Below are positions 17,636 through 25,645 of a stretch of DNA of 64,000 bases, piece after piece. The position numbers and the translations under genes are program-made. Below the pieces are notes generated by a model, which saw nothing but the letters and a program-made list of their open reading frames with translations, was not told where the DNA came from and ran no database searches. The DNA comes from Streptomyces asiaticus (lineage in GTDB: Bacteria; Actinomycetota; Actinomycetes; Streptomycetales; Streptomycetaceae). The first letter of the stretch is position 1. Each line of letters begins with the position of its first letter. The stretch lies in NCBI RefSeq assembly GCF_018138715.1, contig NZ_JAGSHX010000006.1, positions 3,596,001-3,660,000 on the forward strand, written 5' to 3'.

Positions 17636-17662
17636 AACTAGTTTCCTGAGAGGAAACTAGTT
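17636..17662 (-). promoter_or_regulatory. Perfect 12-bp dyad, likely operator of winged-helix operon
   Basis: Arms AACTAGTTTCCT (17636-17647) and AGGAAACTAGTT (17651-17662) flank a 3-nt spacer. The AT-rich dyad is exceptional in this GC-rich context. It lies 55 bp upstream of the membrane-protein start, where a promoter is expected. The best candidate ligand is the operon's own winged-helix regulator. Confidence 0.7.
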
Positions 17663-17813
17663 TCTCCCCAGGGGGTAGTCAACCGTCAGGACAGTCATGT
17701 CCTGAACGTCATGAGCGGTCGGGTGTTGGGCCGAACGGGGGGCTTTTGCGGGTGCCTCGCCATGGCGTCGTCCCATTCGGTGGGCGTTCAGATGATGGTG
17801 TGAGGAACCATCC

Positions 17814-20240
17814 GTGCCGCTTCGACCGATGGGATGCGCCGTGCCCCGGTTCAGCGTCATCGTGCCCGCATACGAGGTCCAGCCGTATCTGAGTGACTGT
17901 CTGCGGTCCGTGCTGGAGCAGGACTTCACCGACCTGGAGCTGATCGCGGTCGATGACCACTCGCCGGACGCGTGTGGCGCGATCATCGATGAGGCCGCCG
18001 AGCGGGACCCTCGGGTGCGGGCCGTGCATCTGGCGGAGAACGCGGGGCTCGGGCGGGCGCGGAACGCCGGGATTCGGCGGGCCACCGGGGACTATCTGCT
18101 CTTTCTCGACGGGGATGACACCCTCGCCCCCGGCTCGCTGCGCGCCATCGCCGACCGGCTGGCGCGGACCGGCGAGCCGCAAGTGCTGGTCTTCGACTAC
18201 GCGCGGGTGGACTGGACGGGTGACGTCGTACGGAACGTGCGGGCCGAGTTGCTCCGGGAGGGAGATCCCGGACGCGTCCGGCAGGTGTTCCGGCTCGATC
18301 AGCGGCCGGAGCTGCTGCGGCTGCTGATGGTCGCCTGGAACAAGGCGTACCGGCGGGACTTCGTCCGGGAGGAGGACTTCGCGTTTCCGCCCGGGTTCTA
18401 CGAGGACACGCCCTGGACCTTTTCCGTGCTGCTCAGCGCGGAGTCCATCGCCGTCCTGGACCGGGTGTGCGTCCACTACCGGCAGCGGCGGCGCGGCGGG
18501 ATCCTGCGTACCACCAGCCGGCGCCACCTCGATGTGTTCGACCAGTACGACCGGGTGTTCCGGTTTCTCGACGCCCGGCCCGAACTGGCCCACTGGCGCC
18601 CGGCGCTGTTCCGGCGGATGGTCGACCACCTCGGCGTGATCGCCGCCGCGCCGGACCGGCTGCCGGTGCGGGTCCGGGCCGAGTTCTTCCGCCGGGCGGG
18701 CGCGCACCACCGGCGCTACCGGCCGTACGGCGCGGCCACCCCGCCCGGGCGCGCCCGGTGGCGGTGTCTGCTGCTGCGGCTGGGGGCCGGCCACGTGTAT
18801 CAGCTGCTGCGGGGTGGCGATCGGGTGTGGCGGAGTGTCCACAAATGCGCCCGCGCGGCGTACGGGCAGGCGCACGCGGCCGCGCTTCGGGTGCATTACC
18901 GGGTGCAGTTGTGCCTCCCCGTCGATCCCCGCCTCGCCGTCTTCGCCGCGTACTGGCACAAGGGCTACGCCTGCCACCCGGCGGCCATCGAGGCGAAGGC
19001 GCGCGAGCTGGTGCCGGGGGTGCGTACCGCCTGGATCACCACCCCCGAGTACGCCCCCACCCTGCCGCCCGGGGTGCGCCGGCTGCACCCCGGCTCGGCC
19101 GCGTACTGGACGGCGCTGGCCCGCGCCCGCTTCCTCGTCAACAACGTCAACTTCACGCCGGGGATGCGGAAGCGGCCCGAGCAGATCCATCTCCAGACCC
19201 ACCACGGCACCCCGCTCAAGCACATGGGCCTGGATCTGCGCGACCGTCCGGCCGCCGCCCGCGGCATGGACTTCGGCAAGCTGCTGGAGCGGGTGGACCG
19301 CTGGGACTACAGCCTCTCCGCCAACCGCCACACCACGCTGGTCTGGGAGCGGGTCTACCCCTCCGGCTACACCACGCTCCCCTACGGCTCGCCACGCGAC
19401 GACGTCTTCCAGCACGCCACCGAGGACGACGTGGCCCGGCTGCGCGCCCGGCTCGGCATCCCCGAGGGCAGCGTGGCCGTGCTGTACGCGCCGACCCACC
19501 GCGACTACCAGCGGCGCGCCGTGCCGCGGCTGGACCCGGAGCGGATGGCCCGCGCGCTGGGGCCCGGGTTCACGCTGCTGGTCAGGCCGCACTACTTCCA
19601 CGCGCCGGACGGGGCCATGGGGAGTGCCGGCGGCCGGGTGCTCGATGTCTCGGGGTACGGCCGGGTGGAGGAGCTGTGCCTGGCGGCGGACGCGCTGCTG
19701 ACGGACTACTCGTCCATCATGTTCGACTACGCCAACCTCGACCGCCCCATCGTCATCCACGCCGACGACTGGGACGCCTATCGCGCCGCCCGCGGCACCT
19801 ACTTCGACATCACCGCCGCCCCGCCCGGCCCGGTCTCCCGCACCGAGGACGAACTGATCGCCCTCTTCGCCACGGGCGCCTGGTGCGGTCCGCGTTCGGC
19901 CGCGCTGCGCGCCGCGTTCCGGGACCGCTTCTGTCCGTACGACGACGGGCGGGCGGCCGAGCGGGTGGTGCGCCGGGTGTTCCTCGGCGAGCACCCCGAA
20001 CTGCTGCCGCCCGTCGTCCCGCTCGCCGAGCGCCGTCCCGCCCCCGCCGCCGTACGTGCCGCCCCCGCCGCCGTGCGTACCGCTCCGGTCGCCGTCCGTA
20101 CCGCTCCGGCCGACGATGACCGGCCCGGCGAGGCCCGGACGGCGTCGCGGGCCGGGGTCGTGTGCACCCCGCCCGTCGCCTCACCCTCACCCGCCCCCGC
20201 ACCCGCCGCCTCACTCCCCCACCGGAGCCGCCTCCCCTAG
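17814..20240 (+). CDS. Bifunctional GT2 glycosyltransferase / CDP-glycerol glycerophosphotransferase (TagF-like)
   Basis: This 808-residue fusion has a GT2 domain (about residues 10-250: FSVIVPAYEVQPYL, DDHSPD, LFLDGDD and the acidic motif YEDTPW). A TagB/TagF-type domain (about 375-730) follows, with HHGTPLKHMG near residue 462 and LTDYSSIMFDY near 628, the conserved polymerase motifs. It likely adds sugar and polyol-phosphate units to a wall teichoic-acid-like polymer on the cytoplasmic face. The last 75 residues are an Ala/Pro repeat tail (AAVRTAPVAVRTAP). The GTG at 17814 has AGGA at 7-nt spacing; a GTG at 17841 would match the start of the sister protein (PRFSVIVPAY) and is the alternative. 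A similar protein is encoded leftward at 32277-34526. Confidence 0.9.
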   Translation: MPLRPMGCAVPRFSVIVPAYEVQPYLSDCLRSVLEQDFTDLELIAVDDHSPDACGAIIDEAAERDPRVRAVHLAENAGLGRARNAGIRRATGDYLLFLDGDDTLAPGSLRAIADRLARTGEPQVLVFDYARVDWTGDVVRNVRAELLREGDPGRVRQVFRLDQRPELLRLLMVAWNKAYRRDFVREEDFAFPPGFYEDTPWTFSVLLSAESIAVLDRVCVHYRQRRRGGILRTTSRRHLDVFDQYDRVFRFLDARPELAHWRPALFRRMVDHLGVIAAAPDRLPVRVRAEFFRRAGAHHRRYRPYGAATPPGRARWRCLLLRLGAGHVYQLLRGGDRVWRSVHKCARAAYGQAHAAALRVHYRVQLCLPVDPRLAVFAAYWHKGYACHPAAIEAKARELVPGVRTAWITTPEYAPTLPPGVRRLHPGSAAYWTALARARFLVNNVNFTPGMRKRPEQIHLQTHHGTPLKHMGLDLRDRPAAARGMDFGKLLERVDRWDYSLSANRHTTLVWERVYPSGYTTLPYGSPRDDVFQHATEDDVARLRARLGIPEGSVAVLYAPTHRDYQRRAVPRLDPERMARALGPGFTLLVRPHYFHAPDGAMGSAGGRVLDVSGYGRVEELCLAADALLTDYSSIMFDYANLDRPIVIHADDWDAYRAARGTYFDITAAPPGPVSRTEDELIALFATGAWCGPRSAALRAAFRDRFCPYDDGRAAERVVRRVFLGEHPELLPPVVPLAERRPAPAAVRAAPAAVRTAPVAVRTAPADDDRPGEARTASRAGVVCTPPVASPSPAPAPAASLPHRSRLP

Positions 20241-20294
20241 CCCCCGCCCCGTCCCGACGCGCCCCCGTCCCGACGCCCCGACCCAGGACGCACG

Positions 20295-22142
20295 ATGCCC
20301 CTCACCGCACCGCCCGCCGCCCTCCGCCCCTGGCTCGCCGACCCGCCGCCGCTGGTGCGCGGTTACCGGCGTACGGTCCCGCTGCCATTGCGCCGCGCGG
20401 TCGTCGCCATGACCGGCCCCGGGCTGCGCCGGGCGGCCATGCGGGGCCTGGGCGGTCTGTCGGCCGCCTCCGGCTCGCTGCGGCTGCGCCGGGCACGGCG
20501 GCGGATGCGGCGGGCCGGGCTGCTGGCCGGATCATCCGGCCGGCTGGTGATCGCCGACGGACAGGGCGGCGCCCTCGTGGCCACCCTGGTCCCCTCCCCC
20601 ACCCCGCTGTTCGCGCGCGCCGAGAATCTGCGGCTGGTGTGCGAGGCCCTGGACCGGGCCCGGATCGACCACTTCGTGGTCCGCTGCTACAGCAACGTCG
20701 GCTCGGCCGTGGGCGTCCGGGCCGATCAGCGGGCGGAGGCGGTCAAGGCGCTGGCCGCGCTGTGCGCCGAGGAGGCCGGGTATGTCTCACTGCCCCCGCG
20801 GCGCGGCCACCCGGCGCCCCCGCCCCGGCTCGGCGGTACCCGACGGGCCTGGCGGCGGCTGGCCGCCGCCCCCGTGGTCCGCTTCACCCGCTTTCACGCC
20901 GGGCCGGGCGGACGGCTGGTCCTCGGCCCGGCGCACGGCTGCGACATCGAGTTCTGGGAGCCGGGCGGGCAGGGCGAGGAGCGGGTGCTGATCGCGCCGC
21001 GCTTCAACCGCACCACCGCGTCGGTGCCGCTCGTGGGGGAGCCGGTGCGCGCCCCCGACCAGCTGTTCACCCGGCTCGCCCCGCCCATCGGCTGGCAGCC
21101 GGGGCCGCTGGTGCGCACCCGCCCGGAGTTCCTGACCCGGCTGCCGGACGAGGTCCGCTTCCCCATCGACGTCGTCTACACCTGGGTGGACGGTTCGGAT
21201 CCGCAGTGGCAGCGGCGACGTGCGGCCCTCGCGGGCACGGGCTATCACGCCCAGGCCGCCAACACCGCCCGCTACGCCAACCGCGACGAGCTGCGCTATT
21301 CACTGCGCTCGCTGTACCTGTACGCCCCCTGGGTGCGCCACATCTACCTGGTGACCGACCGTCAGGTGCCCGACTGGCTGGCCGTCTCGCACCCGGGGAT
21401 CACCGTCGTGGACCACCACGACATCTTCGACGACCCCGATGTGCTCCCCACCTTCAACTCCCACGCCATCGAGACCCGGCTGCACCACATCGACGGACTC
21501 GCCGAACACTTCCTCTACTTCAACGACGATGTCTTCCTCGGCTCGCCGGTCACCCCGCAGGACTTCTTCCTGGCCAACGGCGTCTCCAAGTTCTTCCCGT
21601 CCCGCGCGCTGATCCCGCTGACCCCCGTGGGCCCCGGCGACGTGCCCGTATCGGCGGCGGGGAAGAACAACCGGGCGCTGCTGGAGGAGCGGTTCGGCCC
21701 GTCCGTCACCCAGAAGATGAAGCACACCCCGCACGCCCTGCGCACCAGCGTGCTCGCCGAGATCGAGAAGGAGTTCCCGGACGCGGTCCGCGCGACCATG
21801 GCCAGCCGGGTGCGCTCGGCGTCGGACATCTCCGTACCGTCCTCGCTCCACCACTACTACGCGTTCCTGACCGGGCGCGCGGTCCCCGCCCAGCTGCGCT
21901 ACGACTACTTCGACCTGGCCCAGCCCACCATCCGCGCCCGGCTGGCCAGACTGCTGCGGGCCCGCCACTGCCAGGCGTTCTGCCTCAACGACACGGTCTC
22001 CTCCGAGCACGACCTCGAGGACCAGCTGGCGCTGGTCCGCCCCTTCCTCGACGCCTACTTCCCCCTCCCCAGCCCGCTGGAGCGGGCCGTCACCCGACAG
22101 GAGACGCGGCAGCCATGCCCCTCGCCATCACCCTTCCCCTGA
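20295..22142 (+). CDS. Stealth-family capsule/wall polysaccharide phosphotransferase
   Basis: This 615-residue protein has the Stealth conserved regions. CR1 is IDVVYTWVDGSDPQW (about residue 295), CR2 RDELRYSLRSLYLYAPWVRH with VTDRQVPDWL, a FNDDVF segment, and then CR3/CR4-type motifs HHYYAF and FCLNDTV. Stealth proteins transfer hexose-1-phosphate to growing polymer, producing phosphodiester links; bacterial examples make capsule or wall polymers. About 290 N-terminal residues precede CR1. It starts 54 bp after the TagF fusion and its 3' end overlaps the FkbM gene by 28 nt, which places the three genes in one operon. Confidence 0.93.
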   Translation: MPLTAPPAALRPWLADPPPLVRGYRRTVPLPLRRAVVAMTGPGLRRAAMRGLGGLSAASGSLRLRRARRRMRRAGLLAGSSGRLVIADGQGGALVATLVPSPTPLFARAENLRLVCEALDRARIDHFVVRCYSNVGSAVGVRADQRAEAVKALAALCAEEAGYVSLPPRRGHPAPPPRLGGTRRAWRRLAAAPVVRFTRFHAGPGGRLVLGPAHGCDIEFWEPGGQGEERVLIAPRFNRTTASVPLVGEPVRAPDQLFTRLAPPIGWQPGPLVRTRPEFLTRLPDEVRFPIDVVYTWVDGSDPQWQRRRAALAGTGYHAQAANTARYANRDELRYSLRSLYLYAPWVRHIYLVTDRQVPDWLAVSHPGITVVDHHDIFDDPDVLPTFNSHAIETRLHHIDGLAEHFLYFNDDVFLGSPVTPQDFFLANGVSKFFPSRALIPLTPVGPGDVPVSAAGKNNRALLEERFGPSVTQKMKHTPHALRTSVLAEIEKEFPDAVRATMASRVRSASDISVPSSLHHYYAFLTGRAVPAQLRYDYFDLAQPTIRARLARLLRARHCQAFCLNDTVSSEHDLEDQLALVRPFLDAYFPLPSPLERAVTRQETRQPCPSPSPFP

Positions 22143-23209
22143 ACCCGGACGTCCTCGAGGCGGGCGGGCCGTATCCGCGGGCGCTCAATGTGCTCAGCCG
22201 CAAACAGACCGCCGTACAGCGGCAGTTGCGGCGCGCCGGGCTCGCGGGCTACGAGCCGACCACCCAGGCCACCTTGCTGGCCCTGGCCCAGCAGGCGCCC
22301 GAGGGCAGCGCGGTGTACGACATCGGCGCGCACATCGGGCTGTACTCGGCGCTGATCAGCGCGGTGTACGGGGACGGCGGGCGCGGACCGCGGACCATCG
22401 CGTTCGAGCCGACCCCGGAGACGGCCGCGCTGTGCCGCCGGATCCGGGATTGCAACCGGCTCGGTTTCGAGGTGCAGCAGACCGCGCTGGCCGATGAACC
22501 GGGCACCGCCGAGCTGTACTTCTCCCTCAAGTCGGAGTCCTCCAACTCGCTGAACCCGGCCCACCGACGGCACACCGAGTCGGTCACGGTGCCGGTCACG
22601 ACGGTCGACGCGTTCACCGGGGAGCGCGGTCTCGCCCCGCATCTGATCAAGATCGATGTGGAGACGTTCGAGGCGGCGGTGTTGCGCGGGTCGTACGACA
22701 CGATCCGGCGTCACCGGCCGTGGATCGTGTGCGAACTGCTCCCCGGCACGGACCACACCGCGCTGCGCACCGCGCTGGCGCCGCTGACCGCCATGGACTA
22801 CGGCCTCCACCCGATCACCCCGGAGGCGCCGTGGCACCGCTATGACGAGACCACGTACCGGTCCGCGGTGAGCGGCCAGTGCCGCGACTGGCTGCTGGCG
22901 CCGCGGCCGCTGACGCCCGCCTTCCACCGGGTGGTGCGGCGGTGGCTGATCGCGATTCTGGCGTGCGACGAGACGACGAACATCATCACGACCGACAAGG
23001 CGTCCTTCCCGTACGGCTGGAACGCGCCGTACCGCTCGGCGCGGGGGGCGGCGCGGGTGCCCCGTACGGGTCCGCGGGGTGCGGCGCGCGTTCCGCTCAC
23101 CGGGCTGCTGCGGCTGGCGGGCGCCGCGGCGATGGCGCGCCGCGCCGTTGTTCCGGCTCGGCGGGCGCCCGGTGCGCAGGCTACGGGGAGTGGGTCGTTG
23201 CGGGGGTGA
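22115..23209 (+). CDS. FkbM-family methyltransferase
   Basis: This 364-residue protein has the SAM-binding motif YDIGAHIGLYSALIS near residue 70. Typical FkbM elements follow: FEPTPETAALC, then LIKIDVETFEAAVLRGS. The ATG at 22115 lies inside the Stealth gene; GACAGGAG upstream supports it, and translational coupling is likely. It probably O-methylates a sugar of the polymer or its precursor, since FkbM enzymes often act with glycosyltransferases. The C-terminal 60 residues are Arg/Ala-rich (GAARVP twice) and look like a disordered tail. The acceptor is unknown. Confidence 0.9.
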   Translation: MPLAITLPLNPDVLEAGGPYPRALNVLSRKQTAVQRQLRRAGLAGYEPTTQATLLALAQQAPEGSAVYDIGAHIGLYSALISAVYGDGGRGPRTIAFEPTPETAALCRRIRDCNRLGFEVQQTALADEPGTAELYFSLKSESSNSLNPAHRRHTESVTVPVTTVDAFTGERGLAPHLIKIDVETFEAAVLRGSYDTIRRHRPWIVCELLPGTDHTALRTALAPLTAMDYGLHPITPEAPWHRYDETTYRSAVSGQCRDWLLAPRPLTPAFHRVVRRWLIAILACDETTNIITTDKASFPYGWNAPYRSARGAARVPRTGPRGAARVPLTGLLRLAGAAAMARRAVVPARRAPGAQATGSGSLRG

Positions 23210-23304
23210 CGGGGCTCCGCCCCCTCATCCCGCCGGGGCTCCGCTCCTCAAGCTCCCCCAGCTACCGCTGGGAGGTGCCCCCTGAGGGGCTGGATAACCG
23301 AGCC
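23210..23304. repeat. Intergenic Streptomyces-type hairpin elements between convergent genes
   Basis: The convergent gap carries GGGGCTCCGCCCC-type self-complementary segments and the hairpin CCCAGC-TACC-GCTGGG (23257-23272). Elements of this kind recur between Streptomyces genes. Here they probably act as a bidirectional terminator for the FkbM and VOC genes. Confidence 0.6.
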
Positions 23305-23658
23305 TTACTGGCGCCGCTGGCCCAGGATGCAGAACTCGTTGCCTTCGGGATCCGCCAGCACAACCCACGATTGCTCACCCTGGCCGATATCGACACGCCG
23401 TGCGCCGTGCGCCACCAGACGAGCCACCTCGGCGTCCTGGTCATCGGGCCGGAAGTCGAGATGCAGCCGGCTCTTGGCCTTCTTGCTCTCATTGAGCCGG
23501 ACGAAGTCCAACCCCGGCACGCGATCCGGCGCCGGGCGGATCTCGAACTCGTCATCGGAGGAGTGGACCACGACCCAGCCAAGAGCCTCGGCCCACCACT
23601 GCCCCAGGGCCACCGGATCTTCCGAATGAACGATTACCTGTTCCCATTCCAAGGTCAT
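23305..23658 (-). CDS. VOC superfamily (glyoxalase/bleomycin-resistance-like) protein
   Basis: This 117-residue protein shows the paired beta-alpha-beta-beta-beta pattern of VOC folds: WEQVIVHSEDPVALGQWWAEALGW at the N-terminus, RLHLDFRPDDQDAEVARLVAHGA in the middle and WVVLADPEGNEFCIL at the end. Members are dioxygenases, glyoxalases or binding proteins; this single-domain form would dimerise. The D/E and H residues that could bind metal are present (HLDF, GNEFC) but substrate cannot be told. It sits alone between surface-polymer genes and is probably unrelated to them. Confidence 0.9.
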   Translation of the reverse strand: MTLEWEQVIVHSEDPVALGQWWAEALGWVVVHSSDDEFEIRPAPDRVPGLDFVRLNESKKAKSRLHLDFRPDDQDAEVARLVAHGARRVDIGQGEQSWVVLADPEGNEFCILGQRRQ

Positions 23659-23699
23659 CCGCAGAGCTTAGACCTGCAAGACTTCGAAAAACCATCGGT

Positions 23700-25550
23700 T
23701 CAGTGCGCGGGCCCCGCCCGCACATAGCGCTCCAGGCGGACGCCGCGCAGACACAGCGAGTACGCCAGCCGGAAGTGCCCCGTCAGCACCGGGGCCTTCG
23801 GGCCGCGCGTCTCCGGTTCATCGGCCGCGATCAGCCATGCCGAGCGCGCTCCGTCCAGCCGTCGCAGCAGCTCGGTGGGGCCGACATCGACCCCGTAGAG
23901 CGTGCCGGAGGCCGGGCCGGGGGTGCCCAGCGCGATGTCGCGCAGCCCGGCGAGGGGGCGCGGATAGGCGATGGCGATCCGGCGTTCCTTGGGCGGGTCG
24001 TACAGCACGGGCTCACCCGGCCGGGTGAGGCGCCCCACCGCGGCGGACAGCGCCGCCAGATCGTCCTGGCGGCTCAACGGCTCCCGCTCCCGCTGGTGCA
24101 GCGGGAGCTGCCAGCCGAACGCGCAGCCGATCGCGAGAACCCCCGCCGCCGCGACCACGGCCCGGCACCGGCCGGCCACCGACTCCGCCAGCCGGTCGGC
24201 CCCCGCTGCGGCCAGGAGGGGGATGCCCGCGAGGGCGAAGAGGAGGTAGCGCTCGTGGAAGCAGGGGCGGTGGAGGGCCAGGGCGAAGAGGAGGACGGGC
24301 GGGACGCAGATCAGGGGCAGGGCGACGGCGGTCAGCGTCCGCCGGCGGGGGCGGATCACGGCGATCGCGAGCAGCAGGAAGTTGAGGGCGAGGACGAGGG
24401 CGCTGGGGCCCGCGAACTCCTCGACCACCGCCCACAGCCGGCCCGGCGTCGGATGCCGTATCCAGGCGATCTGCGCGCTCTGCCGCCGGGCCACCAACGC
24501 CAGCGGCACCACCGCCCCCACCGCCCCGGCCGCCGCGCTCCCCCAGCCCCACCACACGCGGCGCGGGGCGCGCGAGACGAGCAGCGTCACCGCGTGCGCG
24601 GCGAGCATGAGCACCGCGAACACGTGCAGCAGCGCGGTCACGGCCACCACTCCCCCGTACGCGGCCCAGCGCCACCCCGCCGCACGGCCCCGTGCCTCGG
24701 GCCCGCCCGGACCCCGCGCCAGGCGGGGCACGTCGCCGCGTACCCGTACGGCCGAACGGACCCGCGTGGCCGACGCCGCCTCGCCCTCCGGCCCGGCCGG
24801 GCGGGACGCCGCCCCGGGGCCGGGGGCGGGCGTGGGGGCCGCGCCCGGCGTGGGACCGGGCGCGAGGGCCGTTCCCTCGCCGGGCTCGAGGGCCGGGCCC
24901 CGCGCGGGTCGGTCCGCCCGGCTGTCCGCCTGGCCACCCGCCCAACCCGCTCGGCTGGCCGCCCGACCGGTCGCTGGCCCGGCCGTCCGGCCGACCAACC
25001 ATCTGCGCGCACGGCCGGTCGTCCGGCTCGCCGTCGGGCTGGCCCCTCTACTACCTGCCCTCCTACCCCCTCGCCTCGTCCCCGGCGCCAGCCCCGCCGC
25101 GCCCACCAGCAGGTACGTCGCCCCCGCCGCGCTCGCCGCGACCAGTGCGTAGGAGCGGCCCTCCTGGGCGTAGTGGGTGACCACGGGTGTGGTCGCGTAG
25201 AGCAGACCGGCCCACAGGCCCACCCGGGGGCGGGCGAGGCGGCAGCCCAGGGCGGCGACCAGGGCGGTGGCGGCCACGGCGGCGAGCACCGAGGGCAGAC
25301 GCATGGTCACCTCGGAGGGCCACAGCGCCAGGACCGGGTGCATCAGCAGGTAGTAGAGCCCGTGGACGGCGTCCACCGTGCCGAGGGCGTCGCGGATCTG
25401 AGGGAGGGTCCGCCGGGCCATCTGGTACGTCACGGACTCATCGCGCCACATCGTGCCCCGGTCCAGCCCCCACAGCCCGAGGCCGAGCATGACGGCCATC
25501 GGGACCACGATCGCCGTTGGCCTGGAGATCCCGCGCTTTCGCACCCTCAC
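23700..25550 (-). CDS. GT39/GT-C type membrane glycosyltransferase with low-complexity insert
   Basis: This protein of about 616 residues has many membrane spans. Its first outside loop contains the acidic motif WRDESVTYQMAR, typical of GT-C enzymes (PMT/ArnT class) that use polyprenyl-phosphate sugars. HYAQEGRSYAL after the third span is another family hallmark. Between spans, residues about 160-300 form an Ala/Gly/Pro/Arg-rich insert in the same open frame. The last 150 residues are a soluble extracytoplasmic domain. The GTG at 25548-25550 has GGAG upstream; TTG starts at 25574 are also in frame. It probably glycosylates a wall polymer or exported protein, in keeping with neighbours. It is divergent from the next gene across 95 bp. 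Confidence 0.87.
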   Translation of the reverse strand: MRVRKRGISRPTAIVVPMAVMLGLGLWGLDRGTMWRDESVTYQMARRTLPQIRDALGTVDAVHGLYYLLMHPVLALWPSEVTMRLPSVLAAVAATALVAALGCRLARPRVGLWAGLLYATTPVVTHYAQEGRSYALVAASAAGATYLLVGAAGLAPGTRRGGRRAGSRGASPTASRTTGRARRWLVGRTAGPATGRAASRAGWAGGQADSRADRPARGPALEPGEGTALAPGPTPGAAPTPAPGPGAASRPAGPEGEAASATRVRSAVRVRGDVPRLARGPGGPEARGRAAGWRWAAYGGVVAVTALLHVFAVLMLAAHAVTLLVSRAPRRVWWGWGSAAAGAVGAVVPLALVARRQSAQIAWIRHPTPGRLWAVVEEFAGPSALVLALNFLLLAIAVIRPRRRTLTAVALPLICVPPVLLFALALHRPCFHERYLLFALAGIPLLAAAGADRLAESVAGRCRAVVAAAGVLAIGCAFGWQLPLHQREREPLSRQDDLAALSAAVGRLTRPGEPVLYDPPKERRIAIAYPRPLAGLRDIALGTPGPASGTLYGVDVGPTELLRRLDGARSAWLIAADEPETRGPKAPVLTGHFRLAYSLCLRGVRLERYVRAGPAH

Positions 25551-25645
25551 CTCACCCACTCCACACCGCAACAAAAGGCATAAATACGACTATTCGCCTA
25601 CAGTGTGCAGTCAGAACGACTCATCCGCCGCGAAGGGCACGCGTC

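Noticed and set aside
20162..22114. Upstream part of a 1015-codon frame ending at 23209
   Set aside because: The first 650 codons are out of frame with the Stealth gene and have no motifs; only the FkbM part from 22115 is real.
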